Shown: piece by piece, positions 32,901 to 42,089 of the stretch
How the letters are laid out: each line of letters begins with the position of its first letter
Position numbering within the stretch: the stretch's first letter is position 1
The notes under the pieces: model-generated
The model's database searches: none
What the model was told of the DNA's origin: nothing
Seen by the model: the letters and a program-made list of their open reading frames with translations, nothing else
Source of the DNA: a virus
Virus record (IMG/VR): IMGVR_UViG_3300008262_000024
Coordinates: 1 to 64,000 of that record
Length of the DNA: 64,000 nucleotides
Direction: 5' to 3' (one strand)
Translations under genes and position numbers: made by a program

Positions 32901-35722
32901 AGTCCTAAGACTTCAAACTTTTCTTCTAAACTTACATTAGGATCTTTTAACATTGCTAAAAAGTTAGCATCTTTATCACCTTTAAGTTTAAATCCTGTAA
33001 ACTCTGAATAGTTCTTTTTAAATTTAACTTTAGCTTCATTTAACAATGTGCTAATATAATTTTCTTTATTAGCAGGAATAAAAACCATGTTTCCATTCTT
33101 TAATAATCCTGTATAGAAATTATATTTAGTTAATGCAAACTCTGATACAAAAGATCTTCTTAAATCTAAGATTGTCTTTACATCATCAGTAATAGGTTGA
33201 TTGTTATCAATTATATCATCAACATTAATATCATTTAAATAATCTAATAAATCATTAAACTGAGGATATTTTTCAGATAACTCTTTAATCTTATCAATAA
33301 ATATATTAATATCTGCAGGTAATGTAGCTAATGAATTCTTAAGAATGTTAACATTATTGTTCCAACTACCTGCTTGAACAATGTTAAGTACATTTGATCT
33401 CTTTAGACTATAGTCTTTATTTCTATCAGGTAATGCACTAATTAAAAGCTTAATAGCTTTAGGCATGCTGTCTTTAGTATTAAACTCAATAGCTGGAATA
33501 ATATCAAGATTAGATCTACCTATCTTATCACCTTCTTCTTTTAAATCCTCTGCAGTTCTATCTTCAGTAAGATTATCAGTTTCAGTTGATAGTTTATCTG
33601 GTTTAGTAATAATGTCTGAAGTCTTTTCTTCTAAAGTTTTTATATTAAAAGAACTTAATCTACTTAAATGTTCTTTAATTAAACTAACAAATGCATTATC
33701 AGGATCTTCATTAAATGCTTCTAAAATTTCATTAGATTCAATTTTATTAGATATTTCAAGATCATCTAATACTTGATTAATTACAACATCATATACATTT
33801 TTAATTTGATCAGAAGTATAATTGCTTTCAGCAATATCAAATATTCCATTTACAAACTCTCCATTAAATTCTTTAGTAAAATTCTTTATAACACTTGGAG
33901 TAAATAATATTTTAGCAAAATAATAATCCATTGCAAATAACAACTCATGTTTTTCAGTAGCTGTTAATTCTCTACTGTTAATAGATATTGCTCTATTTTT
34001 TTCAACAGATGTATTCTCAACAAGCTTTTTAGCTTTAGAGTATCTACCCTCATCAATAAGTTTATAAAGTTCTTTAATGTCTTTAGGTGAAGCTTTTAAA
34101 AGTTTATCAAAGAAATTAATTATATCCTGATATATCTTTTCAAATATGTTAGATGGCTTAGGTTTAGCTAAATTGTAATCTCTAAAATCTTCTGCAAAGT
34201 ATTCTTCTATTAAATCATCTTCTGTAAGATCTGGATAACTCTTTGTAAGATATTGTATTTTAGATTTATAATCAGGATCTGATTTAAATTGATCTAACAA
34301 TCTAGATCTTTCTTCAGGAGTTAAATAAAAATTCCATACTCTATGAAATGCTTCATGATACTCAGTACCTTCTTCAAATGATTCTGACAAAAGTATTTTA
34401 CCATCTTTAAGTATTTTACCAAAAGCATTACCATCAACTAAACCTTGTACTCTAACAATTTCATTAGCTGACATACCAAGTTTTTCTCTTAAGTATTTTT
34501 CAGCTTTTGTAAAATCACCTTTTTTATATTCTAAAGGTTTTGATAATTTATTTTTTATATTTGTTTGAAGAGTTAATAATGCATTTTTCCAGTCATTATA
34601 TGTATTCATAGACTGAAAATTAATTTCTCTTTTATCTACAAAGTCTTTTACTTTTTCTTGAGCTGCTTTAGATATAAAAGGTTCATTTAATACTATAAAT
34701 CCTTCTAAATCTTCTCCTATAACTTTTTGTTCTTCTCCATACTTATTTATAAAATAAGATTCACCATCTTCTTTTTTATAATAATAATTTTCATCAGAAA
34801 TACCTTCTAATTTTAAATATGCTTTAAAAGCTTTATAATGATTTCTATGTTTATTATATAGTTGTTCAAAATTAGATGTATCTATATTTAAGTTTTTTGC
34901 AATTGCTATTAAAGCTAAAGAATTGTTTTTTAAATCATACCACTTTGGAATTGTATTTAAAAAAACTTCTTCATTATTTTTATAATGAACAACTTCATCA
35001 GGATAATTAACATTTAAACTTTCAAGAGATTTTGTAACATCTTTTCTATATTCTGGTTTACTTAAACTTGCTTTTCTAGATTTACCTTGTGCAAACTTCT
35101 TAAATCCTTCTATATCTTGTTTAGAACCTAATATGTGAATTTGTTTTTTAGATTTTACTACATATTCATCTCCACCTTGAGCAATAACTATTGCTGAATC
35201 ATTTGTTAAAAAAGTAGGATTAGCTTTATAAGCTAATTCTTTAGAATCAAAATCTGCTGAAAAATTTAAAATTACAGCATATTGTTGGTCACCATAATCT
35301 CTTGCTCTATCTCTATTTTTAAAAAAATAATTCCAAAGTCTAATGTTTACTTCATTGTCTCTACCTACTGATCCATCATCTTCACTATCTCTAAAAAAAT
35401 CATCCTTGTTTTCAATAAATGGAAGCCCGTGATAAAATATATCTTTTTCTTTACTATTAGGAAATATAGTGTCAAGATATTGAGAGTATAGTTCTAATGT
35501 ACCTATAGTAGCTAATTCAGGATTAGATTCAAATATTTCTGCCACTCCTAATTTAACAGATACTCTTTCTTCAACACCTAATTCTTTTAATGTAGGAAAT
35601 CTATCAGTATTATTTTGCTGTTGCCATAAAGCAATCTTTGCAGCAAGTACATCTGAATTTACAGTAGCTTTTGATTCTAAGTCTTTAAACTCTTTAGATG
35701 AAGTAACTATACAGTATGTCAT
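26948..35722 (-). CDS. Virion RNA polymerase with extra ART-like, zincin and SLOG-like domains
   Basis: The 2924-aa protein has GGDFDIDKI (D1880, D1882, D1884), the catalytic loop of the two-barrel RNA polymerases packaged by crAss-like phages. The N-terminus (about 90-205) resembles ART-PolyVal domains: FYHGL (97-100), WNYFFKNRDRARDYG, QGGDEYVVKSKKQIHILGS. A zincin motif HEAFH (456-460) is followed by EEYFAEDF. Near the C-terminus (about 2700-2850) a SLOG/molybdenum-carrier-like domain appears: IAGGQTGIDQ (GGQTG from 2704), GGIAPKGYKTEKG, LNVQNSNGTVLFGD, VLNVAGNRASK. The known role of the core is to transcribe early genes after ejection. The extra domains may modify nucleic acids, proteins or nucleotides. 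It overlaps both neighbours by 1-4 nt. Confidence 0.85.
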   Translation of the reverse strand: MTYCIVTSSKEFKDLESKATVNSDVLAAKIALWQQQNNTDRFPTLKELGVEERVSVKLGVAEIFESNPELATIGTLELYSQYLDTIFPNSKEKDIFYHGLPFIENKDDFFRDSEDDGSVGRDNEVNIRLWNYFFKNRDRARDYGDQQYAVILNFSADFDSKELAYKANPTFLTNDSAIVIAQGGDEYVVKSKKQIHILGSKQDIEGFKKFAQGKSRKASLSKPEYRKDVTKSLESLNVNYPDEVVHYKNNEEVFLNTIPKWYDLKNNSLALIAIAKNLNIDTSNFEQLYNKHRNHYKAFKAYLKLEGISDENYYYKKEDGESYFINKYGEEQKVIGEDLEGFIVLNEPFISKAAQEKVKDFVDKREINFQSMNTYNDWKNALLTLQTNIKNKLSKPLEYKKGDFTKAEKYLREKLGMSANEIVRVQGLVDGNAFGKILKDGKILLSESFEEGTEYHEAFHRVWNFYLTPEERSRLLDQFKSDPDYKSKIQYLTKSYPDLTEDDLIEEYFAEDFRDYNLAKPKPSNIFEKIYQDIINFFDKLLKASPKDIKELYKLIDEGRYSKAKKLVENTSVEKNRAISINSRELTATEKHELLFAMDYYFAKILFTPSVIKNFTKEFNGEFVNGIFDIAESNYTSDQIKNVYDVVINQVLDDLEISNKIESNEILEAFNEDPDNAFVSLIKEHLSRLSSFNIKTLEEKTSDIITKPDKLSTETDNLTEDRTAEDLKEEGDKIGRSNLDIIPAIEFNTKDSMPKAIKLLISALPDRNKDYSLKRSNVLNIVQAGSWNNNVNILKNSLATLPADINIFIDKIKELSEKYPQFNDLLDYLNDINVDDIIDNNQPITDDVKTILDLRRSFVSEFALTKYNFYTGLLKNGNMVFIPANKENYISTLLNEAKVKFKKNYSEFTGFKLKGDKDANFLAMLKDPNVSLEEKFEVLGLGSLSDVSEEGLNIIKDEVSKILNLVKVDKVSKIYDGEYSVRLNKIINVIAESKSENTELQFMNIDGKPVYLINLNTYQTIIADTINYYIDLVNNDDSIDPIEKRDYRIEYLKEALPHIFKNNQSENSRWIQKIYNGEKVEYAIVEGLKDVTLDKATHVSDLKEGDLFSLNLNMTLSGLSPSQKHSDRSLFPVYKIGTNSSILTPETNINNVVSQAKDVITGYLIDELNKPKGDYSYMDRTLKDEKTYKVKSFFSEIIPYNDFKDLVKGTLQPTDKYIADKITNYLKQSVISEDIKMFKEYGLNKTYKKVEGFGEYAETIYEQTAIGISEEIISKSLFNNDWELAVSYAALESFLQKYEQSILFVGDVTAYKESKDLPKRLNTQSSTGKLSLIGKEIDYQVRKLNSESPVKIGDTTYTYKKDYDVNIIRELVISDPAVKSYYYDNIKQAIKDKLLKDFKGDEQKAEQYATSYAKAYQEYTENDGFSYINMFMAREFELRTDEWNDAKQRNFDLQVKFINSGYDLDSIKDDLNIPDDVKDIGEWLFKTYAPLTIKKPQYVGPNDFTTTDEVGLNVIAGRKTAYLPLMPTAIYDVALNAVHEFMIANSIDVLHMEGAAKFGIKQMRPLYTEGNWDLQEITEDQIGRLPWKYMKNQVKINNIPKNKITSSTQARKNILEGFFDKGVPSDFPGTKEEWDSLSEEQKESASPVYSLVRKYEKVQNTIINRSIDNLLEELDAQVYPDEIKISVKKLRDVLVEAAKDRNSADNVIEAAEKFLEDVKYVELIPNSNKIEPILNALVTNRVLVQKRLGDMVPQAAVTGFESGPRQYDEDGTLKSDSDVLKFYEINKDGSISPAEIIIPVTPEILKAAFTKYNTRNILEAVQKLNSDIAKGDLEVIAKGLRIPNQQFSSNDVFKIKKFLLPMMQGMAVVPSELVAKTGGDFDIDKISLYYYHLDKDGNRIKYYETHTDELFDKFLEDKGVFKKQGDIKTDPNYKSFASRLDNLEAALNALGQEAINEFIKYANETTGKEATTSKEAKSNLREQQQNNQNTIDEIQKTLDASGRKTRKQAVEEGVFLENFDNLVAQQKSLIGQNKLIQRQINDFYAPTQEEKDLEAKRKSAIKAIRTRKKNIKEAFREEFEATPVEEINSQKALENHFLDIEIQMLLHPSQAKNLYSPVADTPLASSKSTYVPKEGIPMTRLFTEAFNVKASIRFVSGKAGVGQLATWINLADLAQRYGVKLNPEYPAVQINIEGFTSNLDLGNNLDEVGESVSIVLSALLTSQVDLVKDPYAEILNIVNQTLDTISYMVLRGISIENIIHIMKHPYISEFLKEERINQSMIIKSTGSFKKGGFVKSNADLKNQFGVLDYEPSIITIDQIKSKDKSISKDVLALFLNLREQAKEVNKVKRYYSPDTKYLKDRNGVIALNDLYQEINDVPFPIITLDEQRKLISNDSIIEPFFKGRELYNDLYERFYFVDKLKVYQAFKTTLPKLLYLTTTDKEKFYNKLDQHLITYFIQNFYSVIENYSFDEIMKGKNSLAKGLFDLKDNPKFKDNLFLQNIFVLLENGSAKLDNFRSFKGKGTTSFINEQADSFEELPLEIQNLIEIGNIFQSGTYNSVFQLNKFLPYTSQSKIVSDINDVIDAILTDSDFRSEIINEFAHKFLLANTEYLPEDWKFNPKYNYSNITSFFPYAIDNNNKVHLVIDGSLTSQIVTPIGNYQGVDYRKQVPITDNFVELASAYVEKASVNEDTGLLVSPVKKIIAGGQTGIDQLGLMVGKALKLETGGIAPKGYKTEKGLQPSLKEEYGLEESISSDYSVRTKLNVQNSNGTVLFGDITSTGSKLTLKLLSESGKPFIVNPTAIELKNWTIENNIKVLNVAGNRASKLTEKQLEVYKNVLIDGLSNQLVKTEEESDIFVPTEGLKKINPYATKPGAKPEVQDGTDKINIDNFDSFFPQFADISIDEKIQMLRAMSQEEIDKICKIG

Positions 35723-38700
35723 TTTGTTTTACAGTTTTTAGCTTGTTGTTGCATCATTGCTTTTTCTGCTTTTGTACTTGGAGCAGACAAACCACTAACA
35801 CCTCTTCTTCTAAACTTTTGTAACTTAGTTTCTCCTTCTTTAGTTTCAGTAGGTTTACCTTCTAAAGCAGCTAGTTCTGCGTTAATAAATTTAGAAAGAA
35901 GATATTTTGAAACAATATTAGCAACTTCTGTTTCAGACTTTGCTTTACTCAACTTGTCTTTTAAATCTTTCTCAAGTTCTGTTTGATTTAATGTATTTTG
36001 CCAAGATTCATATTTAGCTTCATCTAAAACATTGAATATATCATCCATTTTAGATGTCAGATCATCAGTGGATGCTACTAGGTTTTTAATTTCATTAAGC
36101 TGTTTTTTTCTATCAGAAACAGTAGCTGTAGAATCACTTTCTATTTCATCAGCTACTTCCTCTTCTTTAGAAACAGGAGTTTCTTCTGAAAGAGAAGCTT
36201 TAAGTTTAGCTTTAAGTTTTTCTTTTTGTGCTTTTAATTTAGCTTTAATTTTATCTTCATCAGATAAATTAAGTTCTGAGGTATCTGTTTCAGTTTTAGT
36301 TTCTTTCTTTTTAGAAACAACAACTTTCTTATTTTCAGGTTTATCTGAAGGCTTTGTAAAGTTTTCATTAAGTTGAACTTTAATAGTATTACCTTCTGAT
36401 ACTCTTTTAAACACAATCATCTTGTTTGCAAATTTAGGAAAATTATCTTTACTAGGTAATGATGTTCTTAATACACTATCAACTAAGAAACTTCTGTAAC
36501 TTGGATAAGATTTGTAACTCATTTCATATTTACCATCAGCAGTTCTTTTAACTTGAGGATGGAAATATAAGTTTGGAGTATTTTCACCTAACAACTGTTT
36601 ATTAACATTTAATCTTTTATCTGCAAGATAAGTTACTAAATCTCCAATTAAAGGATTTTGAAGTGGATCTGTTGAAGCAAGTGCTTTCTTTAGAGTTAAT
36701 ATATCCAAACTAGTTTGAATCCATTTACCATCTTCTAACTTCTTTTTAAAATGAATTTCACCATTATGATAAAATATTTCACTTACCTTATCAGATGCAA
36801 TAGGAATTTCTTTTCCTTGTTGATCAATATAATTTTTATCTAACTGTCTTCCCCAATACAATAAACTAGTAATAGCTGATACATTACTTTCACTATTAAA
36901 TGGTAACATTAAATAAGAACCTATAGCCTGCATTTCATCAGATGAACTAGACTTTTTAATTCTCATAAACTTCTTATCTCCAAAATCAGGTGCTTTAACA
37001 TTACCTTCATCTGCAGTAGACATTATATATAGTGCAGTTAATATTTCATCAGGAGTAAGAGTTCTTTGAGTTAATGGTACAACTTCATTAGTTTTATCCA
37101 TCTTTAAAATAACTTTACCAGGAGTATATGAAGTTTGTGTTGTATAATCTACAACTTCAATATCACCACCTTCTAATATACCTTTCTCAGTTACTTTAAC
37201 AGGTAATGCTTTAGTTATCTTACGTTGAACAGGTTTGTTAAACATTGGTTTACCATTTTCATCAGTTTCATATTGTATGATAGGAACACCACCTGTCACT
37301 AAAGAAATACCTGAATAAGCTTTCTTGTTTTCAGTTTCAACATGATTAACTATTGTATTGATAACTTGTTCTTGATATAAACCTTTATCACCAGCTATAA
37401 TTTCTTTAGCTTTAGCAATAAGTTCATCTATAGTTATTTCACCATATAATTCATATACACCACTGTTTTCAATATTATTAGTCTTTTCACTATTAAGAAC
37501 AATATTACTTTGATACTTTATTTTAGAGTTCATTAATAGACTTACTATTTTTTTACCAGCTTTAGACATAGCATAGTTACTACCATCTTTTAAATAGTCA
37601 GCAACAATCTCAGCATCACTTTCACTTATTTCTAATGCTGATGTTCCAGCTATAAATGCATCATATCTAGTTTCAATAATAGCTTTACCATCTTTAATTG
37701 TAACAGTAACATCTACATCTTTACCATAATTTTTAGCAGCAAATGTATAAACACCATCTTTCTCTTTAACTTCATAATTATTAATAAACTTAACATCTTT
37801 TCTAATATTAAATCCATTAGTAATTAAACTAACAGCTGCAGCATTATTAATTCTAAGAGCACCAGATTTACTTGTAATTGATTTAGGAATAAAACCTACA
37901 ACTAGTTTAGTTTGGTTAGCATATGTTTCAGTTGCAGGATTACCTTTTTCATCTTCTAAATAAAATCCTATTGACAAATCACCTGGTTTTCTACCTTCTT
38001 CACCTTCTGGTATTGCTTTATATAAGTTTAATAACTCTGAACTAGTTTGACCACCACCAAGAGACACAGTAACATTTCCATCTTGATCTGTTCTACCTAT
38101 AAAGAATCTAACATTATATTTCTTAGCTAAGTCAGGATTATTTTTTATAAATGTACTTAACCTTCTATAGTTTTCATCATTCTCATTTAGTTCAGGCAGA
38201 CCTTCATTATTATCAGGATATGATGTCTTTTTAGTTTTATCATCATATGCTAAATCTAATGCAATAGATCTAAATATATAATTTGATAGAAACCCACTAA
38301 AGTCAGGTTTACCTCCTACTTCTTCTTCTTCATAAACTGTTGGAGCTTGTCCAGTAGGTGCTTGATTATTATAGTTAATAGGTTGACCAGGAGTTCTATT
38401 TAATTTATTTTTATATTGAATGAATAAATCATTCATTAAAGTTTTTAAATCATTTTCTTTTTGAGTAATTTCTAGAAGTCTTATTTCTCTAGGACCCATC
38501 TGTGCTATTTGCTGTTCAGATAAATCAAAGTAATATTTAGTTGCAGATTCTAATAACCTTTGTCTATGACTAACAATTTTATCAATCATTCTATCTGGAT
38601 AGAAATAATGATTATCTACATAAAATTGTGTTTCAACACTTAAAGGTATTTGATTTGCGTTCTTAGCTGCAGATTTAATATCACTTGTTAATTGTGATAA

Positions 38701-41700
38701 ACCTTCAACACCAAATCCTAAATACTGATCTGTTAATAAGTTATTTGTTATTTGTATAATTTTAATATACTCTTCATCAGTAATAACATTATTTCTAAGT
38801 TTTTCAATAGAACTAAATATTAACTTAAGAGGTTTGTATCTAGCAGCTATTAATTTTAGTTTGTTAGGTGAACCATCTTTATTAGTATCAGATACAAAAT
38901 CTGCTGTTAATAATGCTTGAATAATTTCATTAATATCTTTAACTCTATTAAGGTCTTCAAGTATTATTTGAAGTTCTGTTCTTAGGTCAAGAGCATTATT
39001 TAATTCTTGTTCAGCTTTAGCTACAGCTTGTTCTGCTTTTTGAAGATTTTCATTTAACTGTCTTTCTTCTTCTATTAAAGATTCTAGCTCTTTATTTATT
39101 TCATTTAAAATTGATCTTGTAAATTCATCAAACAAAATGTTATCTTGTTCAGTTTTAAACTTACCATCTTGTTTATTAATTTCAAAATCTTCTTTTATTC
39201 TATATAATAAATCTAACTGTTGAGTTAAACTATCATATATACTATTTAAATCTGTTATTTGATTATCAATTTCTTCAAGTAATCCTTCTAATCTTTTAAT
39301 TTCAGCTTGAAGTTGCTTCTTTTCTTGTGCTTTACCATTATTAGCTCTACCAAATTCATTAGTGATTTCTTTAATCCAGTTTTGATAAATTTCTATTTCA
39401 TTTTTAATCTGAACTCTTTTATTTACAGCATCTTGTAGCATACCTTTATTTTCAGATAAACTTGTCCACAGTTTATCATATACTACTTCAAATGCTCTAA
39501 GCTTAGCAACTTTACTTCTTCTTATTCTTTCAAGTTTTCTTTTTAAAAAAGCTTCCTGCTTGTTTATAATTCTAACACCTTTATTCTTTTTTAAAAAGTC
39601 AATAGTAAATTCTCCTTTAACTTCTTTAGTGAAAGAATCTCTATATAATCTTTTTAATTTACCAGTTGTAACATCTCTTTCAGAATATGCTTCATACTCT
39701 TTACCATTAAGTTCAAAGTAAAAAAATCTATCATCACCTTTAAACTTTTGAAGTTCTTCAGGAGAAAGTTTAGCTTTAACTTCAGGATCTAGAGTATGTT
39801 CTATATCCATCTTATAACCAGCATCAGCTAAATCTTTAGCAAATTTATCTGTTACTTGTTTATCAGTAATTTCAGATTCTTGTTTTGAAATTTCTTTATT
39901 TGTTTTATCAGCTAAGTATTTATTATATTCTTCTTGAATAGCTTCTTTACTATATAAAGCTTTCTCATCTTCTAAAAGATCTTTAAGTTGTTCTTTATAT
40001 TGTTTTTCTTTACCATAAAGAAGTTCTAGTTCTTTTTTATCTGATTCAGATAATTCAACAGGAGTTGTAGGATCTTCTTTATCTACAAGATTTTTAGATA
40101 CAATATTAAATATTTGTTGATTTAAACTATTAGTAACTTTTTTAAGTTCTGAATTTAAAACTACTTTTTCTAACTTTTTATTTCTAATTAACTGACTAAA
40201 TGCAGCTCTATCACTTTTACTACCACCTTGTAAAGTTGGCATATCAAACTCATGTCTATTATCAACACTGTCATAAAGTTCATAATACTCATCAACTCTT
40301 TGTAATAAATTTGACATTCTTTGAGCTTGTGTTGTAGAACCTGTTAAACCAAGTAACTCTTCAACATCTTGTTTTTCTAATTCACTTTTAGAAAGCTCAC
40401 TTGTAATATGATTTTTTAAAATTTGAATACCTTCTTGACCTTGCTCAAAGAAAGGTTGAAAGTAATTGTAATCTAATATTGATTGAATTAAACTATAATC
40501 TTCTTTATCTCCTGATAATGCTGCTATATCAGCAAGCTTATTTAACATTATTTTATTTTCAGGTTGACTTAACAACTGCTGAAACTTTTCTTGATTTATT
40601 TTAGGAGTACCTTTTTCAATTATAATTTTACCATTATCATCTTTTTCAAATATATCAGCAACACCTTTCATTCTGTCAATTAAATTGTTTTTTAATTGAG
40701 CATGTAGTATACTGCCATATTTACTTTGATACCTATCATCTTTAATTTGACCTACTATTGACATACCTCCACCAAGAATACCACCTAATGCAATAGCTTT
40801 TCGCATATCAGTAGTACCTAAATTTTCAACATATGAGTCTATAAGCCCACCTAATTTTTGATAATAGGTTTTATCTTGTTCATCTTCAGATAACATTGCT
40901 TGATCTTTAAAATACTCAGCACCTGAAAATTGTAAACCTTCTTCAAAAAAACCTTCTTTACCTAAACCAACAGCAGCTTTACCTAAATAACCTAAATATT
41001 TTTGTTTTAATGTTTTAGCACTAAAGTCTTGAAGAACTCCTTGTTCATTAAACATTTTACTAAGTGCTGATTTTCTAGAACCAAATGCACCAAATAATGC
41101 TCTTTGGTCCATTAAGTTAGGAACAAGTAATATTGCCATATTGAATTTAAAGACATCAGCTGCTACTCCACCTGCTTGTTCTCTTAAACCCATCATAGTG
41201 TTTTCATCTATTTGAGAAGCATCTTCTATATTATTAGCTTCCATGTAATTAGAAACTACAGCATCTAAAGTATTATCAAAAGATTCTTTAGCTTCAGCAG
41301 AAGCTTCTAATGTAGCATTAACTGTAGCTGCTGTAAAATCATTAAAGTTTCTAGCAGCTCTCATTCCTAACTTTTCAGCTTGAGCTGCATATCTTAATGC
41401 TCCAGTTTTAGTAAGACCTTTAGATAAACCTTTAACTGTTCTTAAATAAGCATTACCTGCATTATAAAGATTAACACCTCTTTGTCCTAATTTTAAAAGT
41501 TTAAGTGCATTACCTGGTACTAACATTGATGCTAAAAATCCTATACCATCAGCACCTTCTGTAGCCCAAAATGAAGCTGAAAATAAGTTATCCAATAAAC
41601 CACCTTTTTTAACTGATTCAGGAATATATACTTTTAATAATTCTTCATTAGCATAATCTTCCCATTCTTGTACACTATTAACCCAAACATTATCTAATGA

Positions 41701-42075
41701 CTCTCCTAATGATTCATTAGTAAATGCAGCCATAGTTAGACCACCAACATATCCTGGCATTTTTGCAATCTCACTTACAAATTTATTTACAGTTCTTAAA
41801 GCACCTGCTCCAAGTTTTTCAGGAACACTTTGAAAATATTCTTGTTCAAATTCAACTTGTTCAGGTGTTCTAAAAAATACAGCTTCTTTATTATCAATAT
41901 CAAAAGTAAAATCTTCTGAAAACCAAGATTTACCTGAATCAACTATGTTTTGATAATCTTCAATAGAAACACCAGGAGCATTTCTTATTGGAATATAATT
42001 TTGTTGTTGTTCTTCTAAAACTGGTGCTTTAGGTGTATAAGATTGTATTAACGACTTTATATCTTCTGTTGGCAT
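35719..42075 (-). CDS. Giant virion cargo/ejection protein, 2118 aa
   Basis: The protein has no catalytic motif that I recognise. The first 450 residues hold several moderately hydrophobic, Ala/Gly-rich segments (GIGFLASMLVPGNALKLLKL at about 180; MAILLVPNLM near 310; IALGGILGGGMSIVGQI near 430) suited to membrane insertion. The middle (about 640-1100) is dominated by Glu/Lys/Leu coiled coils, followed by beta-rich parts with Gly/Thr linkers. The last 150 residues are low-complexity Lys/Glu/Ser. In crAss-like phages, proteins beside the virion polymerase are ejected with the DNA; a channel or lining role is a guess. Its stop overlaps the polymerase start by 4 nt (ATGA). Confidence 0.75.
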   Translation of the reverse strand: MPTEDIKSLIQSYTPKAPVLEEQQQNYIPIRNAPGVSIEDYQNIVDSGKSWFSEDFTFDIDNKEAVFFRTPEQVEFEQEYFQSVPEKLGAGALRTVNKFVSEIAKMPGYVGGLTMAAFTNESLGESLDNVWVNSVQEWEDYANEELLKVYIPESVKKGGLLDNLFSASFWATEGADGIGFLASMLVPGNALKLLKLGQRGVNLYNAGNAYLRTVKGLSKGLTKTGALRYAAQAEKLGMRAARNFNDFTAATVNATLEASAEAKESFDNTLDAVVSNYMEANNIEDASQIDENTMMGLREQAGGVAADVFKFNMAILLVPNLMDQRALFGAFGSRKSALSKMFNEQGVLQDFSAKTLKQKYLGYLGKAAVGLGKEGFFEEGLQFSGAEYFKDQAMLSEDEQDKTYYQKLGGLIDSYVENLGTTDMRKAIALGGILGGGMSIVGQIKDDRYQSKYGSILHAQLKNNLIDRMKGVADIFEKDDNGKIIIEKGTPKINQEKFQQLLSQPENKIMLNKLADIAALSGDKEDYSLIQSILDYNYFQPFFEQGQEGIQILKNHITSELSKSELEKQDVEELLGLTGSTTQAQRMSNLLQRVDEYYELYDSVDNRHEFDMPTLQGGSKSDRAAFSQLIRNKKLEKVVLNSELKKVTNSLNQQIFNIVSKNLVDKEDPTTPVELSESDKKELELLYGKEKQYKEQLKDLLEDEKALYSKEAIQEEYNKYLADKTNKEISKQESEITDKQVTDKFAKDLADAGYKMDIEHTLDPEVKAKLSPEELQKFKGDDRFFYFELNGKEYEAYSERDVTTGKLKRLYRDSFTKEVKGEFTIDFLKKNKGVRIINKQEAFLKRKLERIRRSKVAKLRAFEVVYDKLWTSLSENKGMLQDAVNKRVQIKNEIEIYQNWIKEITNEFGRANNGKAQEKKQLQAEIKRLEGLLEEIDNQITDLNSIYDSLTQQLDLLYRIKEDFEINKQDGKFKTEQDNILFDEFTRSILNEINKELESLIEEERQLNENLQKAEQAVAKAEQELNNALDLRTELQIILEDLNRVKDINEIIQALLTADFVSDTNKDGSPNKLKLIAARYKPLKLIFSSIEKLRNNVITDEEYIKIIQITNNLLTDQYLGFGVEGLSQLTSDIKSAAKNANQIPLSVETQFYVDNHYFYPDRMIDKIVSHRQRLLESATKYYFDLSEQQIAQMGPREIRLLEITQKENDLKTLMNDLFIQYKNKLNRTPGQPINYNNQAPTGQAPTVYEEEEVGGKPDFSGFLSNYIFRSIALDLAYDDKTKKTSYPDNNEGLPELNENDENYRRLSTFIKNNPDLAKKYNVRFFIGRTDQDGNVTVSLGGGQTSSELLNLYKAIPEGEEGRKPGDLSIGFYLEDEKGNPATETYANQTKLVVGFIPKSITSKSGALRINNAAAVSLITNGFNIRKDVKFINNYEVKEKDGVYTFAAKNYGKDVDVTVTIKDGKAIIETRYDAFIAGTSALEISESDAEIVADYLKDGSNYAMSKAGKKIVSLLMNSKIKYQSNIVLNSEKTNNIENSGVYELYGEITIDELIAKAKEIIAGDKGLYQEQVINTIVNHVETENKKAYSGISLVTGGVPIIQYETDENGKPMFNKPVQRKITKALPVKVTEKGILEGGDIEVVDYTTQTSYTPGKVILKMDKTNEVVPLTQRTLTPDEILTALYIMSTADEGNVKAPDFGDKKFMRIKKSSSSDEMQAIGSYLMLPFNSESNVSAITSLLYWGRQLDKNYIDQQGKEIPIASDKVSEIFYHNGEIHFKKKLEDGKWIQTSLDILTLKKALASTDPLQNPLIGDLVTYLADKRLNVNKQLLGENTPNLYFHPQVKRTADGKYEMSYKSYPSYRSFLVDSVLRTSLPSKDNFPKFANKMIVFKRVSEGNTIKVQLNENFTKPSDKPENKKVVVSKKKETKTETDTSELNLSDEDKIKAKLKAQKEKLKAKLKASLSEETPVSKEEEVADEIESDSTATVSDRKKQLNEIKNLVASTDDLTSKMDDIFNVLDEAKYESWQNTLNQTELEKDLKDKLSKAKSETEVANIVSKYLLSKFINAELAALEGKPTETKEGETKLQKFRRRGVSGLSAPSTKAEKAMMQQQAKNCKTK

Positions 42076-42089
42076 TTTAATTAAATTTA

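Noticed and set aside
33465-33776. Plus-strand open frame within the RNA polymerase gene
   Set aside because: Fully inside the 2924-codon minus-strand frame; composition is the mirror of Glu/Lys/Asp-rich codons on the other strand.
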